A stretch of 64,000 bases of DNA, taken from NCBI RefSeq assembly GCF_040807025.1, contig NC_090956.1, positions 5,196,517 to 5,260,516 of the forward strand. The letters run 5' to 3'. Under the pieces are notes generated by a model. The model was not told the origin of the DNA. It did not search any database and was given only the letters and a program-made list of their open reading frames with translations. This stretch comes from Struthio camelus. Lineage: Eukaryota; Chordata; Aves; Struthioniformes; Struthionidae. Shown in pieces: positions 23,065 through 34,857 of the stretch. The number at the start of each line of letters is the position of its first letter. Position 1 is the stretch's first letter. Both the position numbers and the translations under genes were made by a program.

Positions 23065-23560
23065 GGATTGCGTGACAGAGATCCTGCCCCGGAAGTTTGC
23101 AACCACTGTCCCAAATCCAATATTTCAAAAGCTGTTTTAACATAGAAAAAGGCAAACAAAAATGCTGAAGCATAAATCTTCATAGGGATCCAGTAGGCCC
23201 CGAGGTGGAAGCAATAATGATACAAAGCGAACAGAAATCTGCAATGCTGTCAATATTACTCGACAAGAAAAGCCATCAGGAGGAAGCTATCTGACACACT
23301 GCTGTGCTAACCCAGGGCTAAGGACAGCAAGAGCAATAAGAGAAATTAAAATGCATGTTCGCAAAATCCGGTGCACGATAACTTCTGGCACTGCTTTGGT
23401 TTATCTATTACAAAGCCATGTCTGCTTTGTGTTGGGTTTTCTGCTTTCTTCTGCTGCCTCCTCTCTGCTAGCTGGCAGGAGGGCTGGAGCAGATCTTTGG
23501 CATTTTGCTGAAAGTTTTAAATATCGGTTTCCTTTGGAGCGCCTGTTCCTTTCTGAGATG
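23065..23560 (+). repeat. Duplicated copy of CYP3A intron 1 DNA
   Basis: It matches about 5390-5880 (intron 1 of the intact gene) in order: 'ggccccgaggt', 'gaagtaataa/gaagcaataa', 'gaaatctgcaa.gctgtcaat', 'ctgtgctaac.c.gggctaagg', 'acttctggcactgctttg'. It proves that the relic downstream is a segmental duplicate carrying introns, not a processed pseudogene. Confidence 0.85.
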
Positions 23561-23719
23561 ATAGTGGTTGCCCTCTGGGTGCCCTCCCTGAATGTGTGCT
23601 GCAGCTGTACAGCTTACTGTTTACCACATTTATTTAATAATTTCCAGAATACTTGGGTTTTGGACCCTCTTGTCCATTAGCTTCTGCCTGTCCCAATGCA
23701 TTCTCTCTATTGCTTCCAG

Positions 23720-23830
23720 ATAGACTTTGAAACCCAAAAGCGAATCCCTTGGGCAGCTGTTAGAGCCATTTGAACCCAGGGGAACATTTCCGGCCTCTAA
23801 ATCGTCCTGGGAACCACAAGATTGGAAAAC
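23720..23830 (+). pseudogene. Relic exon 2 (weak)
   Basis: After 'gcttccag', the words 'gccatttg', 'ggcctcta' and 'tgggaac' fall in the order seen in the intact exon 2 ('gccatttgg', 'ggcctcta', 'tgggac'). Position relative to the duplicated intron 1 DNA fits. Reading frame is destroyed. Confidence 0.35.
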
Positions 23831-24097
23831 AGACACATTGAGTGGCCTCCCTGTCTTCACTCTTGGTGTTTGTAGCTGAGAGAATAATGCAGTGAAGAGC
23901 ATCAGGTCAGATCGCATGCCAGTGGATGCACGCACTTCTGTGCGTGATCTGCCCATGCCTCTGTCCCTGGGCAGCTGTTGCCCAGGCGGTGTAATCTCAA
24001 AAGTCCTAAGCTTCTCTTGACAAATCACTACTGAAATCGTTGTCCATTTTAGTATTCATCTTTCATTTGTAATTTCATTTTAAAATCATTTCTGCAG

Positions 24098-24150
24098 GGT
24101 TTGCTGGATTTCAACCAAAATTGCTTTTAGAAATATGGGAAAACCTTCAG
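24098..24150 (+). pseudogene. Relic exon 3 with in-frame stop
   Basis: It is exactly 53 nt with intact acceptor (ctgcag) and donor (GTAAGT). It reads GLLDFNQNCF, stop, KYGKTF, against [18 protein letters not shown] in the intact gene. The stop is TAG at 24128-24130. Confidence 0.9.
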
Positions 24151-25359
24151 GTAAGTATTTTTCCTAGGCAATCCTTGTCACTGCAGTCTCTAAAGTACAG
24201 CCAAATATCTAAATCAGAGGATGAGATCCCGGTGAAGGACCTGGCAGAAGAAGCAATCTTATGGGCATGTTATATGCACGGGAACTTGGCCTACCAGGTG
24301 ACAACCCTAACTAGCTCATCTTTGACTGCTTCCACTAAAAGTCAACAATAAAAGTCTATTCTTGAGAGAAGTGGGGTCCAAAAGAGTTTATAACTCAGGC
24401 AGGCAGTTTTGTAGTTCGGGCTTTGCCCAGGAAGGTGTGCGTTTCCAGCAGCGCGCCGAGAAGCAAAGCAAGGGCAGCCGCGGCTAGCTAGAGAAGAACG
24501 GCATCTTCAAACACATTGCAAGCCGTAGGTGGGTTTTCTGAATGAGGAAAAAATTCATTAACTCGATGTCAAAGATCATGCAGAACTTAACAGAATCCCC
24601 CAGTAAAAGATGCTGGGCATTTCTTAGGACTCCTGGATCTTTTCTTGAAGATTTGCAAAGAAATGCAAAGGAACTGCTCTACTTTTAGTACCATGCTGTG
24701 AGATGAGATGCCATCCTGCTGTACATTCTCTTTTATGGCCCACTTTCTATTTTTATTCCTTTTATACTGTGGAAATGTTTGCTAATAATGTGTGATAGGA
24801 TGCTTTGTCATGGGGGAAAAAAATAAACCTTGTATCATTTATCTGTTTCTGAAAAGAAATTCTCAGTACAAGCCTAATAAGGAAAGAAATCCTATTCTAG
24901 CTCCTGTTGGAGGAAAGGGATTGATTTATGGAGAGAGATGAAAAGCGCTAAGTATGTATTGCTTGGCAAAATGAGGAATTGTAGAGAACTGTCTTTCTGC
25001 ATTTGAAGGCTGTAAACATCAAAGAGGCAGCAGAGCTATTTAGAGCATTAGGAGGAGGCACATCTAGGAGACAAGAGTTGAAATTAAATGAACATCTTTA
25101 ACTTAAAAATCATACTTTGGCCTGCAAATCTATTTCCTGGTATTATTACTTGTTGCACTCTGATGAGTATAAATGAAGCTTATGGAAAAAAATATCTGAT
25201 CTATTTTTCATATCTGGTCAGCAGAGTATACTGCAAAAAAAAGTTTATAAAGCCCAGATCAGCTATCCCTGAAATTGTGGGAAAGAGCTTCCTTTAAATG
25301 AATTTTTTTCTCCCTCCAACAATGGTTGTTCAGTATAATGGGTTATTTTCCCCCCTGCG

Positions 25360-25448
25360 CTTTCTGATTGCAGGCAGTCCATTTTGGCCAGCCAGGATCT
25401 GACCCTCATTAAAGCGGGACTGGTGTAACCCATTTTTTACTGCAGCAG
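25360..25448 (+). pseudogene. Relic exon 4
   Basis: It reads RQSILASQDLTLIKAGLV, stop, then PIFYCSR, against [20 protein letters not shown]...FTNRR. There is a 1-nt deletion near the start and about 9 nt missing after the stop. A GTGAAT donor follows. Confidence 0.78.
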
Positions 25449-26179
25449 GTGAATACGTTTCCAATCATTAGTAATCCTTGTGAAGAAACAACAGCGGTCT
25501 AGCTCACGCCCGGCAGGAAGCCCACGCGCGTGCAACGCGGTCCTCTGGGACGCGCAGGAGACCTGCCTGCAATTCAGCTAATTGCCCGCTGTCCTGGGCT
25601 ACAGCATCAGGAGGAGGAAAAACTCAGTAGGAAGCAAGTACCTGTGCTCTCAGAGAAAGCTTTCGACTGCACTTCAAAAGCTGCTGAACATCATGCAGCC
25701 CGACGCTATACAAAGATCTCAAGGACAAAGTTTTACTCGCAGTTAAATGAGGTTTTGAGGCCGACCCATGCCGGGCTGCGGGAGCGCAGGCAGAGCGGTG
25801 CAGGGCTTTGCCGCTCCCAGGCCCGCGGTGCTTCTGCGAGGGCCCAGAGTGCGCCGCAGCTACGGGGGTCTCCGCGTGCGTATGCACATACGGAAGGGTC
25901 ATACAGCTGGGGGTTCCCCCAGGAAAAATATCTTCTGGTTACCTACCTCCTTCTGATAGCTAACATGCAGCCCACGGTAACGACACGTGCCCCTTGCAAT
26001 TCGTCGTTTCTTGAGAAGCGTTTTACAGCTGACTGATATTCGCCGTGACAGGTGAAGGGAGCATGGGAAGGCAGAGGATGACTTGCTGAATTCTCCAGCT
26101 CTCCAGAGAAATCCTCAAATCCTTCCAGAATTATAGATTTCTTTTTTTTTTTTTTTGCCTTTTCTCCCTGAACTTCTAG

Positions 26180-26280
26180 TGTAAGGGGGATGTTGAACTC
26201 TGTTCTCACATTAGCTGTGGAAAAGCAGTGGAGAAGAAGTTTCCTGGGCTCCTTTGCTGCCTTCGCCCACAAGAAAAGAT
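26180..26280 (+). pseudogene. Relic exon 5
   Basis: It reads LNSVLTLAVEKQWRR followed by a serine/phenylalanine-rich stretch, against [20 protein letters not shown] in the intact gene. The acceptor ttctag and a GTAAAA donor are placed as expected; about 13 nt are missing. Confidence 0.72.
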
Positions 26281-26564
26281 GTAAAACCCAGGGGGTCAAA
26301 TGCAACTAAATTGCTAAGTCAAAGCATAGAGACCGTGCAGGCTGAGACTCTCGAAATGGCCTGATCTCTTCTGTCACAAACCAATCATTAAATACTAATT
26401 CCTGCATGTAAAGGGGCAGAAAAAAGGAAGAAAAATGATTAAAATAAAAAGCTTCTGATAATACAGAAGATTCACAAGCCGAAGTGTGATATTTTAACCA
26501 GAAATGTGCATTAATGTATAATAAATTCCATGGCTGTAAGTGACAAGCACTGATTTCTATTCAG

Positions 26565-26655
26565 GGTGTTTCTGGCCCTAAAGCATCATAAGAACATTGT
26601 AATGAAGAAATGCTCAGAAGTAAATAGTAAAAGGATGAACCTCTAAGTGTAAAAA
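26565..26655 (+). pseudogene. Relic exon 6
   Basis: The acceptor attcag is kept. 'taaagcatcataag', 'aaatgctcagaag' and 'aaaagga' align with the intact exon's 'taaagcactatgcg', 'aaatgttcagaag' and 'aaaagga', and a GTGAAT donor follows at the expected place. It is 91 nt against 89, so out of frame. Confidence 0.8.
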
Positions 26656-27371
26656 GTGAATTACACAACTTCTCAGGCCCTGCCTGGGGGCACCAGGATC
26701 CCAGGCTTGTTCATGTCTGAAAGTATCAGATCCTGCAGGAATCAGGTTACTGGTGTACTCACAGGTCTGTGGAAAGCCTGAGTGAAACCTCAGACAACGC
26801 CAGTAGGCTGAGGAAAACTTACCAAAAAGGTAGCTTGGATGCTGTGAAACTTCAGAATTGAAAAGGGAGAAACACTGGAAAATACCTCTATAAGGAAAAT
26901 ACCTCCTTCTCCTGTAGGACTTTCCCACTCAAAGCAGACAGCACAAACCCACTGGTTTTATTCCTTAAGCAATCAGCGACCTCTCCATGTTCATGCTAGA
27001 GAGAAAAAGGCCTGAGCTGCCAATGGGCCCACCTACGGCAGAGCTCGGGAGGACAGAGCCCCAGGTTGAGCTGAAATGGGCGCCTGGCCCATGGGCAGGG
27101 GGTGGTGCAAACCCCAAGTGAGGCTGGTTGGGGCCCGTGAGCAACCCTGGAAACCCCTTTGTTGGGGTTAGGGGTAAATAACTTGTTAATTTTGAGCTTA
27201 CTTTTTCCTTTTTCTTCCTAGCAGCAAGAGGAAAAAATAACTTTTAAAAAATAACACTTCAGCATTCAGACAAGTAGGATGGACTTCTGGTGATCAAGTT
27301 CTGTGATTATTCAAAGATCAAAACTGAGTGCATCTGATAAAAAGCACATAGGAAAAATCATAGCAGCACAG

Positions 27372-27490
27372 TGGTTTAGCAGAAGCTCCTATGGCATGGG
27401 ACATAAGAGACTGAGGAATATTCAAGAAGGTCAAACAAATGGAAGGAGATCTTTAAGCATTCACGATATTTTCATGCTGGGCCTCCTCTA
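27372..27490 (+). pseudogene. Relic exon 7 (moderate)
   Basis: After 'cacag' it reads WFSRSSYGMGH, against IFGSYSMDV, and later GRRSLSIHDIF, against [10 protein letters not shown]. About 30 nt from the middle are missing. Confidence 0.45.
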
Positions 27491-27908
27491 TCCTTTCATC
27501 TCCCCTGGATGCGAGTGCACCGTTCGCACTGTGGGCGTTCATCTGCTGTGGCAATAACTGGAGCAGAAAGACAGTAGCCTGTCTAAGGGCCAGCACGTAG
27601 CTGCATTGCCTGCAATAGGGCTCAAGAAGAAATTAGTCTGCTGTGACTTTCCTGATGCCATGGGCTGCCGTGGAAGACACACCATGCCAGTCTGCCTGGC
27701 TATGTAAGTGAGAGATGAGTCCATTTATTTCAGGAGTGAATTTGGCCTGGGGCCGGTGCTATTTAGGATGAAGTTGGAATCGATGACCTGTGGAAAGCAC
27801 TTGTCCAGCACCTGGTTCAGTTAAGAGTCTAATCTGCAGATGGCAAAAGCTGAATTCTGCACCAAGCAGAATGCATCCAAATGCTGTCAAAGTTTGTTAT
27901 TGAGGTTA

Positions 27909-27990
27909 GCGTTTTCCCATTTCTGAACGACATGGACTTTTTTCCTCAAGGCATCATGCCAATTTCCAAAGCATTTCACTGTCTTGTAGA
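27909..27990 (+). pseudogene. Relic exon 8
   Basis: It reads VFPFL, then NDMDFFPQGIMPISKAF, against [20 protein letters not shown] in the intact gene, with four codons missing after VFPFL. No usable donor is seen. Confidence 0.55.
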
Positions 27991-29462
27991 TGTCCATTCC
28001 TTAATGCTTCCCTTAAAGGACAAATCTGAACATCCTCCCAATAGTCTCTGAAATTCTTCTCACAATTAGTTATTAAAATAAAGCACAGGCACAAAAAAGA
28101 GGTCCAGGTGCGAGGCGACCACAGAGGAGCCAAGGAACAGCTTGTATTCAGTTAGCCTGGATGGAAAAAAAGTTGTGTCTCAGCACTAGAAGAGAAGCTG
28201 AAGTCAGATAATTCAAGAGAAAGCCAAAAATGTTTTTAGTTGTTGGGTTTTTCGTTATTTTAAACAGAATTAAATTTTTTTTCTTGAACTAAAATCCAGG
28301 AATAAATGCATGCAGCTGGGAGCTGAAGGGGAAGAGCACAGGAGAAAGGCGGAATGGGCACACCAGGTTAACAGCTAACAGTCTGGCTAGCAGTTTGGCC
28401 ATGTGGTGCCTTTGATTTGCCAGCAAACTAGCTGGAAAGAAGATTACCAGAGAAGGGAACCAAGAAGCTGGAGTGGAGAGGTCCAGAGACGTTCCTGAGC
28501 TGAAAGGTGGTATATTGGAGAATATAAATGCCCACTAACATTCGTACTCTGATATTTATCCTGAAAAAAAAGAGGAGAGGATCATGTCCATGTCTGTGGA
28601 AGAGTATTTTCTCTCATCCCTATACTAATCTCTAGAGATTAGTAGTAGAAACATTAAGATCAGTGTAGTGGAGTATGAATAGGAATGTCTGTGTGCGCAA
28701 GCAGCAGACGGAGTGGCAGAAGAAGAGATAAAAGCATGGCATGTGCTGCTGGTACCTCTATTAGCAGGCCATTGAGATCATGGCACATCGACACGCAGCT
28801 TCTCAGGACACTGAGACCAGAAAGCACAGAACACACTAAAACAAGGAACAGCTCAAACTAACGAGTGAAGCCATTAAGAAATGATAGTGGGACAGCGAGG
28901 TAAAGAACGGAGGTAAAAATGTGTTGCCTAACGACTCATGCTGGGGGGTATGAGAGGTGGAGAGACAAAAAAATCCCAATCGCTGTCAGCTCCTACCTAA
29001 CGAGTGCAAAAAACAGCTCAAGGTCACTGACCTGAGGAGCCCAGGAGAAGGCAAGGAGGACTCAGAAGCCAGCAGCTGTTGTCCTCTATGTCTCTGCAAG
29101 TAACCTTGGCTAGACCACCTGAACACGCATCCTGGTGCTTGTGAGTGTGTGGTGCTGAGAGTGTCGGTGAATAATATCAGGTGTTTTCCAGCAAATTTGC
29201 CTTCCCCCACTGCAAGGTCTAGAATGGAGGCTGGCCACATTAGCTGGGCGATGATTAATCGCTATGCAGAAAACCCATGACAGAAAGAGAACTTCGGACA
29301 CTTACTTACTGTGACTGTGAAATTTGGGATGGGGATGCATGGCAGTATTGTTCAAGGGGGACCAGAAAGGGTTGCTTTGCAATCTGTCAGCGGCATTCAG
29401 AGATCCTCATGCAAATTAGAGTGCTGTGTTACTGCTGGTGACTGCTGGCTTTCTCTTCCCGG

Positions 29463-29530
29463 AAGGGAGTAAATAACTTGCAGCTGATGATGGACTCTAA
29501 GGGCTTAAACAGGAGTCACGAAAGAAAGAG
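29463..29530 (+). pseudogene. Relic exon 9
   Basis: It reads KGVNNLQLMMDSK, against [13 protein letters not shown], with about twelve consecutive alignable codons. The downstream serine-rich loop is altered and the donor is not clear. Confidence 0.68.
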
Positions 29531-30603
29531 ACTGGATTCTTATATAAAAGTAACTTCAAAAAAGCCTTTATATCCAGGCTCCTGGATGGAGGGCAGCAGG
29601 TCAGCAATTGTTCATCCAGCTTGAGTGCAGAGATTGTTCCTTCGCAACGTGCATGTACTTGTGCATGAGATATTGTTATAAGAGGAGAAATTATATGAAA
29701 ACATGTCTCCTAACTAAAAGAAAAGGAAAGCATGAGCACGTATGCCTCCTTCTGGTGTACATCAATCAGAGCAGACCAGTAAAAGATAATGGGCTGGGTA
29801 AACTCTTCAGAGGAGCCTCCAGCTGTCTAAATAGCATTTCTCAGCACTACTGAGAAACTCTTGCCCTTCTTCTAAAGGGACAGATGAAAGTGGGTGTCCT
29901 GTGAGGTCTCTTCACCCTCACTCTCCATCCGCTGGTGGGGTTCAGCAGCTGGCTTTCTACTCACTGATGAAACACAAACTGGGTTCTTTCCTCAGCACTA
30001 AATCTACTGACTTGGTAATACGCTCCCCTCTAGGCAGTGAGGGACAAATCTGAGATCCCAACACACCTATTTGTCATTTTAACCCTATTCCAATCTTGCA
30101 CTAGATTGACGTTGCTTTCGGCATATAAAGATATGATGAATACAGCAAGGCTGTGCTTGCTGCTTGTTCATCAAGTCACGGAGATGTGCTGCGTTCATCC
30201 ATCCCTTAGACCAAGAATGTTTCACCAAGTGATTAATTACATGAAGCTTATGCAGGAGATACAGAAGGATTATCTGGGTTTTATCATTATTATTGTTATA
30301 GAAAACGATTATATTGTTACTATTACAGACTTACAAAAATCACAGCAAACTTGGCAAGAGCTCATCAAGAGTGCAGTGTAATCTGCAGGAGCTAATTAAA
30401 AAATACCTCAAAACAACCATTTATCTCAGCATAGCCTCCTTTCCCCGCATCTCTTTCCCTGAACACATTGAGAAGGAACGAACCCCTCTCCTTAGTGTAT
30501 GTATGTACTGTAATATATACTGTGCCGCAAGAAGCATAGACTACAGCCTGTACTGTTCGCCATTCGCCCTTTCCACCATTTTTTTTTTTCAAAATCACTA
30601 CAG

Positions 30604-30754
30604 CTAAAGAGCTTCAGACCTAAGCAATTATCCTGATTTTCTCTGGATGTGAAGCCACCAGCTCCATCCTTGCCTGCCTGGCCTATAAGCTAACTGTCCA
30701 GCCCGATGTGCAGCAAAACCTGTAGGTAGACGCAGCTCCCTCCTTGCCTAACAG
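30604..30754 (+). pseudogene. Relic exon 10 (I-helix, Thr to Ala)
   Basis: It reads AIILIFSGCEATSSILACLA, then YKLTVQPDVQQNL, stop. The I-helix motif has EAT where the family has ETT. There are stops at about 30619-30621 and 30722-30724, about 10 nt are missing, and the donor is GC instead of GT. Confidence 0.88.
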
Positions 30755-31789
30755 GCAAGCAGCATTAGATGCTCAGGGATTATCTAGAGTCACTTTATGA
30801 AGCATCTTATTCAACCAAGCCAGAAAAGGCTTCTTTAAAATTTTAAGTTATTGTCCCTGTAGAGTATCATAATGACGACAGTGACTCACTGCGCCTTTGT
30901 AACTCGCATGGCTGCTCTAAGAAATTCCAGCTCTGCCCGAGTTCTCCAGAGGTGAGCAGATATATCTTGCCTGCAAAGGCGTTCACTGTGTTTTTGTTAA
31001 TGGTGCTTACCTGCAGGATCCATCCTAATTTCCCTGGGTCTTCTTGCTACAGCTATCAGACAAGTCCCTGACCGCTGAACCGCTATCTCCTCGTGCCAAA
31101 AAAAGTAAATATGGAACCACTGTCTCAGAGTAGCAAGGATTGCAACAGCACAGCTAATTCTCTCTTTTGTCTCTGCTTGTGTTAAGCCCACGAAACAATA
31201 GCAGAAATTGTCACTAATACATAAACCTGTGTTTTGCTTCAGAAGTTCCTCTTGTGTATGTCACATCAAAATCATACTGACAGAAGAGGCAGCCTCACTC
31301 TTGTCTGTCTAATGCTGCTGTTCAACTCATGTTGCATACGGGACAACGGCTGCAGCAAAGGAGGATGAAGGCAGAACACGAGAGGATGAAGCCTGTGAGT
31401 AACACTGCTGGAGACACTGGCTGGGAGATATGAAAACAGTATTAAAACAGCATAATAACATGGCCACTTGCATTACTGTGTTCAGACTCTTACAGAAGTT
31501 GCTGGTTCCTCTGGTGTCTCAGTTTCCAGCAATATGCTGGTCTGAACTGCTTACTAGAAGTACAATCTTTCCATAGACCAAGTCTGTATCTCGCCTGGAG
31601 GATTGCTCCTTCTATATGCTTCACAAATAACAACAAAAAAGGACACAGTTTCCAGTTAATCTGTGTTATTTGGAAAGATAAAATCAAGGTGGAATTCAGT
31701 TTGTCAACAGAGGAGTGAATGCTGATAGCAGACGGATGGGAACAGGCAAAACTAGTTATAGTATTGCACGACAAATCATTTCTCTCACT

Positions 31790-31989
31790 CATGATGCCTG
31801 GATGCAGATGGACATTCTTGAGATGGCATTAGGTGACGCTGTTTTCTTTTGGAGTATGAACAGAAAGTGTCTACAGAAAGAGTAGAGAAATAAATGGCAT
31901 TGCCATCCCAAAAGCCATGGTGGTTGTGGTACCATTTGCTGTTCAGCACCATGGTATTGGTCAGACTGGAGGCCTTCAGAGCTGAGAGA
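31790..31989 (+). pseudogene. Relic exon 11
   Basis: The start reads HDAWMQMDILEMA, against [13 protein letters not shown]. After frameshifts it reads EINGIAIPKAMVVVVPF, against [17 protein letters not shown]. The end reads EAFRAER, against EEFRPER. The ExxR helix is not preserved and the donor GT is lost (AG followed by AC). Confidence 0.86.
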
Positions 31990-32544
31990 CACAGACTGCC
32001 TCCCTCTCCAGGGGAAGGAGGGTGTACTTATATTTCTTAATTCATGCCAAAATATCAGTCTCGTGGAAACAAATTCCTTGTCATGTTTAATCTCTGCACA
32101 CATTTTCAATAAAGCAGATGGAGAGGGTGCTGAATAATGAAATCCTTGAGCCTGCTCCAACTGAAGGCAGATGTAAAGTCATTATCAACCTCCACAGCAC
32201 TGAGAGTATACTTCAAGTAACAGCAGCATTTGAGTCTCAGGTCTATCAGTCTTCAATGCAACCGAGGTGATGCTCAGTTTGCTGAAACACTGCTCCTGTA
32301 TGTGACAGTTTACGATCTCTTGGTCATCTAAAGACAGTGACATAACTGAGGAGCATAAACAAGAGAGAGTATCTAGCTCAGTAGCCTGTTACTAATAATG
32401 CTAGTAGCAGGTGCCCATGGGAAAACATGGGAGAAGGGTGAGCATTAGAGGTACTTCCCCAGAAATACTCTCAGCCGCCAGGGTTTTGTGGCTCATGGAG
32501 CCCTTAGCTATGCACAGGATGAGAAAGCACCTCTTCTTCTTTGC

Positions 32545-32642
32545 TCTGAATTTGCCACCTTCTCACTTCAGCTGATGCCTTTAGTTCTTGTGTTCAAAGT
32601 GGCAGTAAAAATCATTCCCTCTTCACCTTCTCATACCACTCA
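32545..32642 (+). pseudogene. Relic exon 12, 3' part
   Basis: It reads MPLVLVFKVAVKII, against [15 protein letters not shown], and 'ttcaccttc...tgaggaac' matches the exon end plus donor of the intact gene ('ttcaccttc...gtgaggaac'). The cysteine loop upstream has been lost or scrambled and the donor G is changed. Confidence 0.5.
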
Positions 32643-34649
32643 TGAGGAACGTAGTGCAGCAGGAGACGGTGACTCTGGTAACGGCTACAGTCCTGGGCAC
32701 AGTTGGACTACAGTGGACAGCACTTAGTTCCTCCGAAATTTATTTCCCAAGAACTCCCACTGATTTGCAGCAAAAACTTATCATATCCATGGAGAAGCTC
32801 ACTGGACCCTCCACTCTGGGAGCTGTCTGCTGACCATTGCTGACTCTTGGTTCTCCCCCTTCCCAGCAATCATTGTGGCACCAGCTGATCACAGTTTTAC
32901 CATGTTCCTTTGACCACATGGATTTAATGTCCATAATCTCACACACAAGTCAGAACTATTTTTCCCCAAACAATATGTTTTTATTGTTTCATCCTAAGGA
33001 GAACCTCTGTTAGCTCTCCTCTTATTATCACCCGCACATGTGAACATGGATGATTGGTTGAGTGGTGCCTACTCTTAATCAGCATGTACAGCCTAGCCCA
33101 TCTGACAACTGGGAACAATTTATCTGAGCTAGTCAATTAAATCTCATCTCTGTGCATGTTGGGAAGGCCTGTCTAACACTTGGAAAAGAAAAGCAAGTAC
33201 TGAAAATCCTGGCTTTTCCACAAAAGTGGTCTCCTTCCTTTTGAAAACAATACTGGAAAAATGAGGATTTTGTTCCTGAAACTTTTGCAAACTTTCCCCA
33301 TTTAAGCCACAGCTCTGCCTGCCAGACTTCACCCTCAGATACGTTCCTACCTGAAGCTGTGTTGTATCAGCCATTCTCCCTGACATCCTCCGTTTTCGTA
33401 GGCAGTTTAGACCTCACAAAACATCCCAGCTGCCACATCAGAGGAATCTCTTTTGCAACTGCAGAAGTCATAAGGGCCTTGGTGGATTAAGTAGCCCATG
33501 ACTCACCTCCACAGTTTCCCAGAAGATGCTGGAGACAGAGGCGTGACGTTGAGCTTGAACTGAGATTTCTCAACATAGCAAAGAGCTGAAGAGCTGTTAT
33601 GTTATTTGGGTGAGCAAACATGAGTCATTTTTAAACTTAGATGATGCTTTTTTCCCTTTAAATCAGATTATCTGCTAAAACAAATATTCATGGTGAAATC
33701 AACTCTGGGTCAGTTTTCCTGAAACCATTACAATTAAAGTGAGTCATCATCAGGTTGCTGCAAAATTTCAGCTCCAGAACCTGAAATGTTTCCCTTCCCT
33801 GCCCAAAACTCTGATGAGAAATTATGAGCGTCATTAAGTGAGTTACATAATTTTTTCAGAATTAGCAGAGATAAACACAGTAGTATAAACTGCAACATAG
33901 GTTAAGAAGGACAGCAGTGTGATCTTCAGGATTTTTGCACATGTATTCAATGCATGCAGCAAGAGGTATCCTGAGGTATACAGTGGAAATCCTCTGAGAG
34001 GAAGAAAGCACCAAGGAGCAAGAAATTAAAAAAGAGAAAAAGAGGGAGGGGGATTAATCAGCATCAGCGATGCTTTCAATCACTATAGTCCCTACAGAAA
34101 TTAAATTGCTTGACTCGTATGAAGTTGCACATTATCAATGCAAGCCATTGCTTTTGTTCCTCACTTTTCTGGGCAGGCTGAAGTAATGTGTTTGGGTGTT
34201 CATCTACAGAGTAAAGGGGTTAATTCACTCCAGCCCTCTGTCTCTCTCCGTAAATACAGCTCCTAAATTTGATGGATTGTTTTTTATTACAACACCTACT
34301 GTAGCTCTTCTGGAAAAGATACTCTTTGCACCAATACACTGCAGTTTTCCCAATTAATGTTTAAACCTCCTTCAGTTAACATAACGGTCGCAGAATTTTA
34401 AACCTTATGAGGAGGGCATTAAGCTATTATTGGCCACAGCATAAATGCAAAGTGTAAGACATGCAGATCTGAAATATAGAGATAACGTGACAAACACTCT
34501 CATAGCAGACCTTCCCAAGAATCAGCTGTTCCTTGGAACTGAGAGCCTGCCAACTCCAAAATGAGCTTTAGTTGCTTCCTCTGATATTGCGGAGGAATAT
34601 TTAATCGTGACTTCTGATATTAGAGGGAATTAGGAATTGAAAGCATAAC

Positions 34650-34857
34650 ATACATACGTACATGTGTGTGTATATCTGCAATGTACGTTTTTCTAAGGAT
34701 TGAAAGAATGACACACAGACATATATGTATGTCATTCAGTCCTTAAAATATATGTGTGCATATATATATAAAGCTTTATGTATGTATAAAAACCGCATAT
34801 ATATACATATACATAATATGTGTCTGTATATATGTGTGTGTGTCCATAAATACATAT
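34650..34857. repeat. Interrupted AT/TG/TATG-rich simple repeats
   Basis: Several blocks of alternating purine-pyrimidine (tgtgtgtata, atatatat, gtgtgtgtgt) lie within about 200 nt. It creates short open frames with poly-Tyr/Ile that are not genes. Confidence 0.8.

Larger units (their letters stand above)
23720..32642 (+). pseudogene. CYP3A: Decayed tandem CYP3A copy (relic, about 11 exons traceable)
   Basis: Traces of consecutive CYP3A exons appear in correct order and orientation: exon 2 (about 23720-23830, weak), 3 (24098-24150), 4 (25360-25448), 5 (26180-26280), 6 (26565-26655), 7 (27372-27490, moderate), 8 (27909-27990), 9 (29463-29530), 10 (30604-30754), 11 (31790-31989) and 12 (32545-32642, moderate). 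Stops occur in exons 3, 4, 10 and 11. Small indels are common, the haem cysteine loop is gone, and the exon 11 and 12 donors are lost. Introns are retained, and the 5' and 3' flanks are homologous to those of the intact gene, so it arose by tandem duplication and then decayed. No product is expected. I found no convincing exon 13, and exon 1 is doubtful. Confidence 0.88.

Noticed and set aside
25530..26036. Plus-strand open frame of 168 codons
   Set aside because: It lies in the intron 4 position of the CYP3A relic in a CpG-rich patch. There is no recognisable domain, and its openness fits composition.
27733..27800. Alternative location of relic exon 7
   Set aside because: A few matching codons (SM, K) but poor overall alignment; 27372-27490 fits position and sequence better.
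30060..30130. Alternative relic exon 8 (phenylalanine/leucine-rich stretch)
   Set aside because: It lies after the relic exon 9, so the order is wrong, and the similarity is only hydrophobic composition. 27909-27990 is better.
33420..33480. Possible exon 13 of the CYP3A relic
   Set aside because: Only the first five bases and a vague LLQLQK resemblance align, and there is no acceptor AG before it.
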